Positions 34,862 to 43,372 of a stretch of DNA of 64,000 nucleotides are shown here, in pieces; positions within the stretch are counted from its first letter, which is position 1, and the number at the start of each line of letters is the position of its first letter. Source of the DNA: Hyphomicrobiales bacterium (GTDB lineage: Bacteria; Pseudomonadota; Alphaproteobacteria; Rhizobiales; Rhizobiaceae). A program made the translations under genes and the position numbers. The DNA is taken from NCBI GenBank assembly GCA_900472295.1, contig UCIA01000014.1, positions 1-64,000 on the forward strand, read 5' to 3'. The notes below the pieces were generated by a model. That model saw nothing but the letters and a program-made list of their open reading frames with translations. It ran no database searches and was not told where the DNA came from.

Positions 34862-35782
34862 TTATTTGCCGGCCAGCAGATCCTTGATCAGCCGCTGGCA
34901 GCGCTCGGCCATGAAATCGAGCAGCAGCCGCACCTTCGGGTCCTGCAGCTTCTTATGTGGATAGACAGCGGCGAACTGCACCGGCGTCGGCGGCGTGCTG
35001 GCCAGGATGACCTGCAGCCGCCGGTCGCGAATGAACGGTTCGACCTCGAAGCGCGGCTTGTTGATGATGCCGCGCCCCGACAGCGCCCAGCCGGTCAGCA
35101 CGTCGCCATCGTCTGTATCGTAGGGCCCGTGCACCTCGAATTTCTGCGGGCCGGCAGGCGTCTGCAGTGTCCAGACATATTCGCGGGCGCCGGAATAGCG
35201 CAGCATCAGGCAATCATGCTTCTTGCCGATCAGTTCCTGCGGCTCCACCGGTTCGCCGCGCGCTTCCAGATATTTCGGCGCCGCCACCAGCACGCGCTCG
35301 CATTCCATGATGCCGCGCATGCGCAGGCTGGAATCCTCGATGATGCCGAGCTTGAAGGCGACGTCGATGCCTTCCTTCATGATGTCGATATTGTGGTCGG
35401 ACAGCCTCAGCCGCACCTCGATATCGGGGTATTTGTCGTGGAAATCCGGAATGCCCGAGGCCACCAGCCGGCGGCCGAGGCCGAGCGGCGCGGTCACTCG
35501 AATGGTGCCGCGTGGCTGGCCGGACAGCGCCGAGACAGCGGCCTCCGCTTCGGTGATCGCTTCCAACACCTGCTTGGCGCCGGAATAGAACACATTGCCA
35601 TGCTCGGTCGGCATCAATTGCCGCGTTGTGCGATTGAACAGCCGCACACCGAGGTGTTTTTCCAGCTCCTTGATCCGGTTGGAGGCGACCGCCGGCGAAA
35701 TGCGCATGTCGCGGCCCGCCGCCGACAGATTGCCAAGCTCGACGACGCGGACGAAGACGGCGATGTTGTCGAGATAGGCCAT
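34862..35782 (-). CDS. LysR-family transcriptional regulator
   Basis: This 306-residue LysR regulator has its winged helix at residues 3-60 (YLDNIAVFVRVVELGNLSAAGRDMRIS, then KHLGVRLFNRTTRQLMPTEHG) and a co-inducer domain from about residue 90. It is divergent from puuD, with 138 bases between, the usual arrangement for a regulator of the divergent operon. It lies upstream of the monooxygenase pair. A urate or xanthine ligand is a reasonable guess only. Confidence 0.88.
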   Translation of the reverse strand: MAYLDNIAVFVRVVELGNLSAAGRDMRISPAVASNRIKELEKHLGVRLFNRTTRQLMPTEHGNVFYSGAKQVLEAITEAEAAVSALSGQPRGTIRVTAPLGLGRRLVASGIPDFHDKYPDIEVRLRLSDHNIDIMKEGIDVAFKLGIIEDSSLRMRGIMECERVLVAAPKYLEARGEPVEPQELIGKKHDCLMLRYSGAREYVWTLQTPAGPQKFEVHGPYDTDDGDVLTGWALSGRGIINKPRFEVEPFIRDRRLQVILASTPPTPVQFAAVYPHKKLQDPKVRLLLDFMAERCQRLIKDLLAGK

Positions 35783-35920
35783 GCGGCTTTCGTGGCTCTC
35801 AAACGGCTGCGTGGTACCAACCTAGTATTTTCCATTTTTTTTTGAAAGTCATCGTAAACCTCGCCTCTTTTCGTTTGCGTACTACACCGTAAAGTCAACC
35901 GATCGGCAGGGACGTTTCAA
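35783..35920. promoter_or_regulatory. Divergent LysR / puuD control region
   Basis: This 138-base spacer contains an AT-rich stretch with a TTTC-type half site facing GAAA around a long T-run (about 35830-35848). A GTAAAC/GTTTGC pair lies closer to puuD (about 35853-35877). These are candidate LysR contacts and promoter elements for both genes, not confirmed matches. Confidence 0.35.
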
Positions 35921-37138
35921 ATGATGGATTTCGCGATTTTCTGGGACTGGCTGAGTTTCGCCGTGCGCTGGCTGCACGTCGTCACCGGCATCGCCTGGAT
36001 CGGCTCGTCCTTCTATTTCGTCGCGCTCGATCTTGGCCTGCGCCAGCGTCCCGGCATGCCGGTCGGCGCCTTCGGCGAGGAATGGCAGGTGCATGGCGGC
36101 GGCTTCTACCACATCCAGAAATATCTGGTGGCGCCGGCCGAAATGCCCGAGCACCTGACCTGGTTCAAATGGGAATCCTACGCCACCTGGCTGTCCGGCT
36201 TCGCCATGCTGTGCGTGGTCTATTATGCCGGCGCCGATTTGTTCCTGATCGATCCCAACGTGCTGCCGATGTCGGTGCCCGTCGGCATCCTGCTGTCGAT
36301 GGCCACGATCGGCGTCGGCTGGGTGGTCTACGATCTTCTGTGCCGCTCGCCGCTCGGCAAAAGCGATACCGGCCTGATGCTGGTGCTCTATGGCGTGCTG
36401 GTGTTCATCGCCTGGGGGCTGACGCATCTGTTCACCGGCCGCGCCGCCTTCCTGCATCTGGGCGCCATAACCGCCACGATCATGTCGGCCAACGTCTTCA
36501 TGGTGATCATCCCAAACCAGAAGATCGTCGTCGCCGACCTCATCGCCGGCAGGAAGCCCGATCCGAAATACGGCAAGATCGCCAAGCAGCGCTCGCTACA
36601 CAACAACTACCTGACCCTGCCCGTGCTGTTCCTCATGCTGTCGAACCACTATCCGCTGGCGTTCGCGACCGAGTTCAACTGGGTCATCGCCTCGCTGGTG
36701 TTCATCATCGGCGTCTTGATCCGGCACTATTTCAACACCGTGCACAAGCGCGCCGGCAACCCGCACTGGACCTGGATGGCGGCTGCCGTGCTGTTCGTCA
36801 TCATCATGTGGCTGTCGACGGCGCCAAAGGTGCTGACCGGCGAGCCCAAGGCTTCCGCCGCAGCGGAGGTCTATATCGCCTCTTCGCATTTCCCGGCGGT
36901 GCGCGACACCGTGCTCGGCCGCTGCTCCATGTGCCATACGGCCGAACCGGTCTATGAAGGCATCTATCATGCGCCGAAGGGCGTGATGCTGGACACCGAC
37001 GCCGGCATTGCCGAGCATGCCCGCGAGATTTATCTGCAGGCCGGGCGCAGCCATGCCATGCCGCCGGCCAACGTCACCCAGATCAGCGACAAGGAACGGG
37101 CGCTGCTGGCCGCCTGGTTCGAAGGCGCAGGGAAATAA
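35921..37138 (+). CDS. puuD: Membrane urate hydroxylase PuuD with C-terminal cytochrome c domain
   Basis: This 405-residue inner-membrane enzyme oxidises urate to 5-hydroxyisourate using respiratory-chain electrons. Residues 1-300 form about eight helices with conserved His (RWLHVVTGIAWIGSSFYF, LTHLFTGRAAFLHLGA). A periplasmic cytochrome c domain follows, with haem motif CSMCH at 335-339 and an axial Met candidate in SHAMPPANVTQ. It replaces soluble uricase and sits two bases before guaD. This is the urate hydroxylase, not the gamma-glutamyl-GABA hydrolase that shares the symbol PuuD. Confidence 0.93.
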   Translation: MMDFAIFWDWLSFAVRWLHVVTGIAWIGSSFYFVALDLGLRQRPGMPVGAFGEEWQVHGGGFYHIQKYLVAPAEMPEHLTWFKWESYATWLSGFAMLCVVYYAGADLFLIDPNVLPMSVPVGILLSMATIGVGWVVYDLLCRSPLGKSDTGLMLVLYGVLVFIAWGLTHLFTGRAAFLHLGAITATIMSANVFMVIIPNQKIVVADLIAGRKPDPKYGKIAKQRSLHNNYLTLPVLFLMLSNHYPLAFATEFNWVIASLVFIIGVLIRHYFNTVHKRAGNPHWTWMAAAVLFVIIMWLSTAPKVLTGEPKASAAAEVYIASSHFPAVRDTVLGRCSMCHTAEPVYEGIYHAPKGVMLDTDAGIAEHAREIYLQAGRSHAMPPANVTQISDKERALLAAWFEGAGK

Positions 37139-37140
37139 GC

Positions 37141-38457
37141 ATGACCTCCACCCTTCTGCGCGGCCGCACGCTGAGCTTTTTGCGCTGGCCCGAAGCCATC
37201 GACGACCATACCGCCTGGCGCTACGAGGAGGATGGCGGCCTTTTGATCCATGACGGCCGGATCATTGCTGCCGGCACCTACTCGGAAGTCGAAAAGCAGG
37301 CGGGCGACGGTACGAAAAAGATCGACCATCGGCCGCATCTGCTGCTGCCGGGCTTCATCGATGCGCATGTGCATTTTCCGCAGATGCAGGTCATTGCCTC
37401 CTACGGCGCCGAACTGCTCGACTGGCTGAACACCTACACTTTTCCCGAAGAGACCAAATTCACCAACGCCCAGCACGGCCGCCGCATCGCGCGGCTGTTC
37501 CTGGACGAGATGGTACGCCACGGGACGACGACGGTCGCCGCCTATTGTTCGGTGCACAAGGCCTCGGCCGAGGCTTTCTTCGCCGAATCGCATGCGCGCG
37601 GCATGCTCAACATCGCCGGCAAGGTGATGATGGACCGCAATGCACCGGAGGGTGTACTCGACACGCCGCAATCCGGCTATGAGGATACCAAGGCGCTGAT
37701 TGCCGAATGGCACGGCAAGGGTCGCCAGCTTTATGCGATCACGCCGCGCTTCGCCATCACCTCCTCGCCCGAGCAGCTGGAGATGTCGGGAGCGCTCTGC
37801 CGCGAACACCCCGATCTGCACATGCAGACGCATCTGTCGGAAAACCACGCCGAGATCGCCTTGACGCAAAAGCTGTATCCGCAGGCGCGCGACTATACCG
37901 ACGTCTACGAGATGTACGGGCTGCTTGGGCCTAAGAGCCTGTTTGGCCACTGCATCCATCTCTCAGAACGCGAAGCCGATGCGCTGTCGGATAGCGGTTC
38001 GGTGGCGGTGTTCTGCCCGACCTCGAACCTGTTCCTCGGTTCCGGCCTGTTCGACTACCAACGCTTCCGCCGGCGCGACAAACCGCTCAGGATTGCAGCC
38101 GCTACCGATGTCGGCGGCGGCACCAATTACTCGATGCTGCGCACCATGGACGAAGGCTACAAGGTGATCGCGCTGAATGGCGAGAAACTGAACCCGTTCC
38201 AATCCTTCTGGCAGATCACGCGCGGCAATGCCGAGGCGCTGTCGGTGGCAGAGAAGGTCGGCACGCTGGATGCAGGCACCGACGCCGACATAACAGTGCT
38301 CGACGCCCGCGCCACGCCGGCGATGCGGCTGCGGATGGAGACGGTGGAGACGCTGGCCGAAGAACTGTTCCTGCTGCAGACGCTGGGCGATGACCGCGCC
38401 GTGCGCGAGGTCTATGTCGCGGGACGGCCGGCGAAGTCGGATATGATCGCGGGGTAG
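37141..38457 (+). CDS. guaD: Guanine deaminase GuaD (amidohydrolase type)
   Basis: This 438-residue cytosolic zinc enzyme converts guanine to xanthine, feeding XdhAB. The metal-binding start is PGFIDAHVHFPQMQVIASYG, the substrate and metal residues are in MQTHLSENHAEI and GHCIHLSERE, and the late Asp is in AATDVGGGTNYSML. Full length for the family. It follows puuD after two bases, so the two are one transcription unit. Confidence 0.94.
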   Translation: MTSTLLRGRTLSFLRWPEAIDDHTAWRYEEDGGLLIHDGRIIAAGTYSEVEKQAGDGTKKIDHRPHLLLPGFIDAHVHFPQMQVIASYGAELLDWLNTYTFPEETKFTNAQHGRRIARLFLDEMVRHGTTTVAAYCSVHKASAEAFFAESHARGMLNIAGKVMMDRNAPEGVLDTPQSGYEDTKALIAEWHGKGRQLYAITPRFAITSSPEQLEMSGALCREHPDLHMQTHLSENHAEIALTQKLYPQARDYTDVYEMYGLLGPKSLFGHCIHLSEREADALSDSGSVAVFCPTSNLFLGSGLFDYQRFRRRDKPLRIAAATDVGGGTNYSMLRTMDEGYKVIALNGEKLNPFQSFWQITRGNAEALSVAEKVGTLDAGTDADITVLDARATPAMRLRMETVETLAEELFLLQTLGDDRAVREVYVAGRPAKSDMIAG

Positions 38458-38561
38458 GACCCGCCCGCGAGGAGAGGACCGCAGCTGACGGAGTGGGGGT
38501 CGACGATGGCCGGGCAAGACGACCGCTGCGACGGGAGCTTGACCGGGCAGCCCTTGTCGTA

Positions 38562-38574
38562 CACACGACGTGTG
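38562..38574. promoter_or_regulatory. Palindromic site upstream of the UPF0303 gene
   Basis: CACACG-A-CGTGTG is a 13-bp perfect palindrome, flanked by TCGT and ACGA, 20 bases before the start at 38594. It lies in a 136-base gap after guaD and may be an operator for the UPF0303/glycerate kinase pair. Which protein binds is unknown. Confidence 0.35.
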
Positions 38575-38593
38575 ACGATTTCGGAGAACAAAA

Positions 38594-39097
38594 ATGGCCG
38601 CTGCGGATGACATCGCTCTGATCCAGAAACAGGAAGAGACGCTGGTCTTCCCGGCCTTCGACGAGGCTGTCGCTTTCAAGGTCGGCGCGGCGATCCGCGA
38701 GCGGGCGCTGGCCGAGGCCATGCCGATCATTGTCGATATCAGGCTGTGGGATCGGCCGCTGTTCTATGCCGCGCTGCCGGGTTCGAACGCCTCCAACCCC
38801 GACTGGGCTCGGCGCAAGATCAATGTGGTGAAGCGCTATCTCAAAAGCACCTATCGCCTGGTGCTGGAGCAGCAGCGCCCCGACCGCACCTTCAAGATAG
38901 GTGAGGGGCTGGACATCGCTGACTATGTGCTGGCCGGCGGCGGTTTCCCGGTGACGGTAAAGGGCGCCGGCGTCATCGGCGTCATCGCGGTTTCGGGCCT
39001 GCCGGAACGCCAAGACCATGGCGTGGTGGTCGACGCGCTGTGCGATCATCTCGGCGTCGACAAGCGCGGGCTGACACTGACTGCGGAAGCTGAATGA
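38594..39097 (+). CDS. UPF0303 / GlcG-like heme-degrading-domain family protein
   Basis: This 167-residue protein belongs to the UPF0303 (YBR137W-like) family of the GlcG/HbpS fold. Landmarks are [35 protein letters not shown] and [23 protein letters not shown]. Biochemical function is poorly defined; relatives bind haem or small ligands. GGAG precedes ATG 38594 and its stop overlaps the glycerate kinase start as ATGA, so it probably assists a glyoxylate or glycerate pathway. That link is inferred. Confidence 0.8.
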   Translation: MAAADDIALIQKQEETLVFPAFDEAVAFKVGAAIRERALAEAMPIIVDIRLWDRPLFYAALPGSNASNPDWARRKINVVKRYLKSTYRLVLEQQRPDRTFKIGEGLDIADYVLAGGGFPVTVKGAGVIGVIAVSGLPERQDHGVVVDALCDHLGVDKRGLTLTAEAE

Positions 39098-40359
39098 CCG
39101 TGCTCGACCCCAAGACTTTTCTCATCTCCATCTTCGACGCCGCCGTTACCGCCGCCGATCCCGAACGCACGATCCGGGATCATCTTCCGGCGAAGCCCAG
39201 AGGCCGCACCATTGTCATTGGCGCAGGCAAGGGCTCGGCGCAGATGGCCGCGGCGTTCGAGAAGGTATGGGATGGCCCGATCGAAGGGCTGGTCGTCACC
39301 CGCTACGGCTATGGCGCCAAATGCGAGCGCATCGAAATCATCGAGGCGGCGCATCCGGTGCCGGATGCTGCCGGTCTCGAAGCTTCGCGACGCTTGCTGG
39401 AAAAGGTGCAGGGGCTGACAGTGGACGACCTTGTCGTGGCGCTGATCTCCGGCGGCGGCTCGGCGCTGCTGCCGTCGCCTGCCGCCGGCCTGACGCTGGC
39501 CGACGAAATCGCAGTCAACGAGGCGTTGCTTGCCTCCGGTGCGCCGATTGCGGCGATGAACACCATCCGCAAGCATGTCTCGACCATCAAGGGTGGGAGA
39601 CTGGCGGCGGCTGCGTATCCGGCCAAGCTTGTGTCGCTGGTCGTGTCGGACATTCCCGGCGACAATCCGGCCCTGGTCGCCTCCGGCCCGACCGTTCCCG
39701 ACACCGGCAGCCGCACCGATGCGCTGGCTTCGATCGCGGCCTATGGCATGAAGCTGCCCGACACTGTCATGGCGCACATCAATTCGCCGGCCGCCGATGC
39801 GCCGAGCCCGGACGATGAACGCTTTGTCGGCAATGAAGTGCATCTCATCGCTTCGGCCGGCGTATCGCTGGAAGCCGCAGCAACCGAGGCAAAACGCCAG
39901 GGCATCGAGGCCCTCATCCTTTCCGATTCCATCGAGGGCGAGGCGCGCGAGGTCGGCGGCGTGCATGCCGCCATTGCGCGCGAAGTGGCGACGCGCAATC
40001 GGCCATTTTCCAAGCCGGTGCTTATCCTGTCCGGTGGCGAGACGACAGTTACCTTGCGGGCCAAAGGCAAGGGCGGCCGAAACTCGGAATTCCTGCTCGC
40101 CTTCGCCATCGGCATCAGCGGCGCGGACAATATCCATGCACTGGCCGCCGACACCGACGGCATAGACGGTTCGGAAGACAATGCAGGCGCTTTCGCTGAC
40201 GGCTCGACCGTCTCACGTCTGCGCGCCGCCGGCGTCGACGCCAAGGCGATGCTTGCGGGGAACAATGCCTGGACGGCGTTCAATGCGGTTGACGATCTTT
40301 TCGTGCCAGGGCCGACCGGTACCAATGTCAACGATCTCCGGGCCATTCTGATCCGGTAG
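39094..40359 (+). CDS. Glycerate 2-kinase (MOFRL/DUF4147 family)
   Basis: This 421-residue kinase of the GckA/TtuD family converts glycerate to 2-phosphoglycerate; some relatives were named hydroxypyruvate reductases. The N-domain has [19 protein letters not shown] and [18 protein letters not shown]. The C-terminal MOFRL domain has [25 protein letters not shown] and [15 protein letters not shown]. It overlaps the upstream gene by four bases. It could receive glycerate formed from the glyoxylate released by AllA. Confidence 0.9.
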   Translation: MTVLDPKTFLISIFDAAVTAADPERTIRDHLPAKPRGRTIVIGAGKGSAQMAAAFEKVWDGPIEGLVVTRYGYGAKCERIEIIEAAHPVPDAAGLEASRRLLEKVQGLTVDDLVVALISGGGSALLPSPAAGLTLADEIAVNEALLASGAPIAAMNTIRKHVSTIKGGRLAAAAYPAKLVSLVVSDIPGDNPALVASGPTVPDTGSRTDALASIAAYGMKLPDTVMAHINSPAADAPSPDDERFVGNEVHLIASAGVSLEAAATEAKRQGIEALILSDSIEGEAREVGGVHAAIAREVATRNRPFSKPVLILSGGETTVTLRAKGKGGRNSEFLLAFAIGISGADNIHALAADTDGIDGSEDNAGAFADGSTVSRLRAAGVDAKAMLAGNNAWTAFNAVDDLFVPGPTGTNVNDLRAILIR

Positions 40360-40398
40360 AGCACGTCGCGTTACCTGTCTGCACAAGAGTCGGCGCTA

Positions 40399-40566
40399 CC
40401 CCTCATCCGCCTGCCGGCACCTTCTCCCCGTATAGTGACGGGGAGAAGGAAACTGGCCGCGCCTTCGCGCACTTTTTGCGACGTTGACGATTTGCGAAAG
40501 CCGCGGTGACAGCGTCTTTCTCCCCGTCACTATACGGGGAGAAATGCCCGGCAGGGCAATGAGGGG
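40399..40566. repeat. Palindromic repeat (family A) between glycerate kinase and udgX
   Basis: Perfect 26-bp inverted arms at 40422-40447 and 40518-40543 share the TTCTCCCCGT...ACGGGGAGAA layout. They are enclosed by outer arms with CCCCTCAT (40399) and ATGAGGGG (40566). The 168-bp unit fills most of the gap between convergent genes and could act as a bidirectional transcription end. Confidence 0.8.
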
Positions 40567-40586
40567 CGGCACCGACCATCGCCTGA

Positions 40587-42047
40587 TTAAGCCGCCATCA
40601 GTCGCTTGACCTGCTTCATGTCCTGCAAAAACCGCTCGCGTTCCGCCTCCTTCTCCGCCGGCTCATGAATGCGCAAAATGAAAGACGGATGGATGGTGAT
40701 GAACACCCGCAAGCCATCCTCGCGCTCGATCACCTGGCCGCGCATCTTCGTCACGGCAATCGCCTTGCCCAACAGCGACAACGCCGCCGTTGCGCCAAGC
40801 GCCACGGCAAGGTCCGGCTTGATCAGCTCAAGCTCCTTGCCGATCCACCAGCGGCACGCCTGCACCTCGCCGGCATTCGGCTTGGAGTGGATGCGGCGCT
40901 TGCCGCGTGGCTCAAACTTGAAGTGTTTTACGGCGTTGGTAACGTAGACCTTCTGGCGATCGACGCCTGCGTCATCGAGGATCGCATCGAACACTTTTCC
41001 CGCCGGGCCGACAAAAGGTTTGCCGGCGAGATCTTCCTGATCGCCCGGTTGTTCGCCGACGAAGACCACCCTGGCATTGTCAGGTCCTTCGCCGAACACG
41101 GTCTGCGTCGCATCGCGCCAGAGCGGGCAGCGGCGGCAGCCTTTTGCCGCTTCGCGCAACTCGGAAATCGTGCTGGCGTCATCGTCCGGCGCCTCGGCGG
41201 GCTCGCGCTTTGGCCAATGTTTTGCCTGCACCTTGGCGTGGTGCGGCGCCGGCGTTGTCGGCGTTCTGGCAATCATATCCCTGGCGGCCTCGTCCGCTCC
41301 CGCGATCAGATCTGGAATGAGCGAGGCCTCGGGAAGGTTCCGCCAATATTTCTTCGGCATTTCCTTCTGCATCGCCTTCACCTTCAGCCGTGCCGGATTG
41401 AAGATGTTTTCGAAATAGGTCAGCCACAGCGCCTCGGTATCATCCTCGGCCGGCGCATCGCCTTTGGCTGCACCCGGCCCGATCGCCAGCCTTTCGCCGT
41501 CCCAGTCGGCGGAGGCATAAGGCGTCAGGATCGTCCAGCGCATGCCCGTAAAACGCCTGACGAAGAAATCCGCGTTGCGCTCGACGATGAAATGGTCCGG
41601 CTCGAACCAGGCGACGTAGCGCTCGTCACTGCCCTCGCCGATCTTCCGAAAGCGCACAAAAGCATGCATCTTGTGGCTGTCGCGCCGCACCGCCTTTTCC
41701 ATGGCTTCGAGCCGCCTGGTGTCGGGATCCGTTGCGATTGCCAGCAGCTTCGGCTCGGATCGCAGCCGCCAAAGCATCCGGTAGAGAAAGGCAAACCGGC
41801 CGGGATCGGAGTGGCAAAAGGCGGTTGCGGCATGCTCGATGAAATCGCGCGGCACGACGAGTTGCGCGCCCTCCGGCACGGAAGGCAGATCGGCTTGATC
41901 GGACTCTGCTGCAACGCTCCAGGCGATGTCCTCAGGCCCAACCTCGTTCAATACCAGCCGTCGTGCCGCATCGCGCCAGCCGACAAAATCGGTCTGGCTG
42001 GCTAGCTGCACATTGTATCGGGCAAGGTTGAACTGAGCCGGCTGCAT
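40587..42047 (-). CDS. udgX: UdgX-type uracil-DNA binding/glycosylase protein with N-terminal DUF4130 domain
   Basis: This protein of about 486 residues joins a DUF4130 domain (residues 1-245, HKMHAFVRFRKI and YFENIFNPARLK) to a UdgX uracil-DNA domain (from about 295). Motif GEQPGDQEDLAGKPFVGPAG starts at 331. The UdgX-specific loop KRRIHSKP is at 383-390, with His387 expected to form the covalent link to DNA after uracil removal. HPS is at 453-455. Iron-sulphur ligand candidates are Cys304, Cys307 and Cys398; His375 sits where family 4 enzymes have Cys. It begins two bases after the radical-SAM stop, so the two are one unit. Confidence 0.9.
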   Translation of the reverse strand: MQPAQFNLARYNVQLASQTDFVGWRDAARRLVLNEVGPEDIAWSVAAESDQADLPSVPEGAQLVVPRDFIEHAATAFCHSDPGRFAFLYRMLWRLRSEPKLLAIATDPDTRRLEAMEKAVRRDSHKMHAFVRFRKIGEGSDERYVAWFEPDHFIVERNADFFVRRFTGMRWTILTPYASADWDGERLAIGPGAAKGDAPAEDDTEALWLTYFENIFNPARLKVKAMQKEMPKKYWRNLPEASLIPDLIAGADEAARDMIARTPTTPAPHHAKVQAKHWPKREPAEAPDDDASTISELREAAKGCRRCPLWRDATQTVFGEGPDNARVVFVGEQPGDQEDLAGKPFVGPAGKVFDAILDDAGVDRQKVYVTNAVKHFKFEPRGKRRIHSKPNAGEVQACRWWIGKELELIKPDLAVALGATAALSLLGKAIAVTKMRGQVIEREDGLRVFITIHPSFILRIHEPAEKEAERERFLQDMKQVKRLMAA

Positions 42048-42049
42048 GG

Positions 42050-43285
42050 TCAAAACAGCGATAGTTGTTCGCAAGGTTGCACGATGGTGTCACGCAAGCC
42101 GGTCTTGTCGGTGAGCCCGCCCGGCGACCAGCCCTCGGCGATGATGAAAGGCCGCACCTTGGCGATCGAATGGCAGATCCGTCCGACGTCCTCCAGCCGC
42201 AGACGATGGTGGCGGCGTGTCCCGAGGATTTTCGCCACCACTTTGGTGCCGAGGCCGGGCACGCGCAGCAGAGCTTCGCGGTCCGCGCGGTTGATGTCGA
42301 CCGGAAACCGACCCCGGTTGCGCAGTGCCCAGGCAAGCTTGGGGTCGATGGCGAGGTCGAGCATGCCGTCACTGCTGCCGGCGAGGATTTCCGGCTGCGA
42401 AAAGCCATAGAAGCGCATCAGCCAGTCGGCTTGGTACAGCCGATGTTCGCGCATCAATGGCGGTTTCTGCAGGGGAAGCGACGAGGACGAATCCGGGATC
42501 GGGCTGAAGGCGGAATAATAGACGCGCCGCAAATGATAACTGCCATAGAGCCGGGCGCTGGTGTGCAAGATGCCGTCGTCGGATGTCTTGTCGGCGCCGA
42601 CGATCATTTGCGTCGACTGGCCGCCCGGCGCAAAGCGTTCGCGCTTCTTGGTCCTCAGCGTCGGCTCGGCCTTTTCCTCCATCTTCCGGCGCAGGTTCGC
42701 CATGGAAAGGCGGATCGTTTCAGGCTTCTTCTCCGGCGCCAGCCGCTTCACGCCCTCATCGGTCGGCAGTTCGACATTGATCGACAGCCGATCGGCATAA
42801 AGCCCGGCCTGCTCGACCAGTTCGGCCGAGCTTTCAGGAATGGTCTTCAGATGGATATAGCCGGAAAACTTCTCCTCCAACCGCAGCCGCCGCGCCACTT
42901 CCACCATTTCGGCCATGGTCTCGTCGGGTGAGCGGATGACGCCCGAGGACAGGAACAGGCCCTCGATGTAGTTGCGCCGGTAGAAATCCATCGTCAGCTT
43001 CACCACCTCGTCAATGCTGAAGCGGGCGCGCCGCACATTCGAGGACGAGCGGTTGATGCAGTAGCTGCAATCATAGATGCAGAAATTGGTGAGCAGGATT
43101 TTCAGCAGCGAAATGCAGCGGCCGTCCGGCGCATAGGAATGGCAGATGCCCATGCCCTCGGTGGAGCCGATGCCGCCGGATTTGAGTGAATCTTTCTTCG
43201 CCGATCCCGACGAGGCGCAGGAGGCGTCGTATTTGGCGGCGTCGGACAGAACAGCCAGCTTTTCACGGACGGTGGGTGCGCTCAT
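42050..43285 (-). CDS. DNA-repair-associated radical SAM protein (UDG-linked)
   Basis: This 411-residue radical SAM enzyme is of the family found beside UdgX/DUF4130 genes. The 4Fe-4S motif is Cys69, Cys73 and Cys76 (CIYDCSYC). The C-terminal third has a helix-hairpin-helix DNA-binding segment (VDINRADREALLRVPGLGTK, about 347-366). The protein ends exactly in EQLSLF, which matches the bacterial sliding-clamp motif QL(S/D)LF. The reaction is unknown; repair or modification of DNA bases is the usual suggestion. It is directly upstream of udgX. Confidence 0.9.
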   Translation of the reverse strand: MSAPTVREKLAVLSDAAKYDASCASSGSAKKDSLKSGGIGSTEGMGICHSYAPDGRCISLLKILLTNFCIYDCSYCINRSSSNVRRARFSIDEVVKLTMDFYRRNYIEGLFLSSGVIRSPDETMAEMVEVARRLRLEEKFSGYIHLKTIPESSAELVEQAGLYADRLSINVELPTDEGVKRLAPEKKPETIRLSMANLRRKMEEKAEPTLRTKKRERFAPGGQSTQMIVGADKTSDDGILHTSARLYGSYHLRRVYYSAFSPIPDSSSSLPLQKPPLMREHRLYQADWLMRFYGFSQPEILAGSSDGMLDLAIDPKLAWALRNRGRFPVDINRADREALLRVPGLGTKVVAKILGTRRHHRLRLEDVGRICHSIAKVRPFIIAEGWSPGGLTDKTGLRDTIVQPCEQLSLF

Positions 43286-43372
43286 CCGTTCATGATATGT
43301 TCTATGCAGCCGTTGCGCTACCTCATTTGATGGTGGCGGCGGAAAAGTGATCGTCGCCCGATTATCCGGCCA

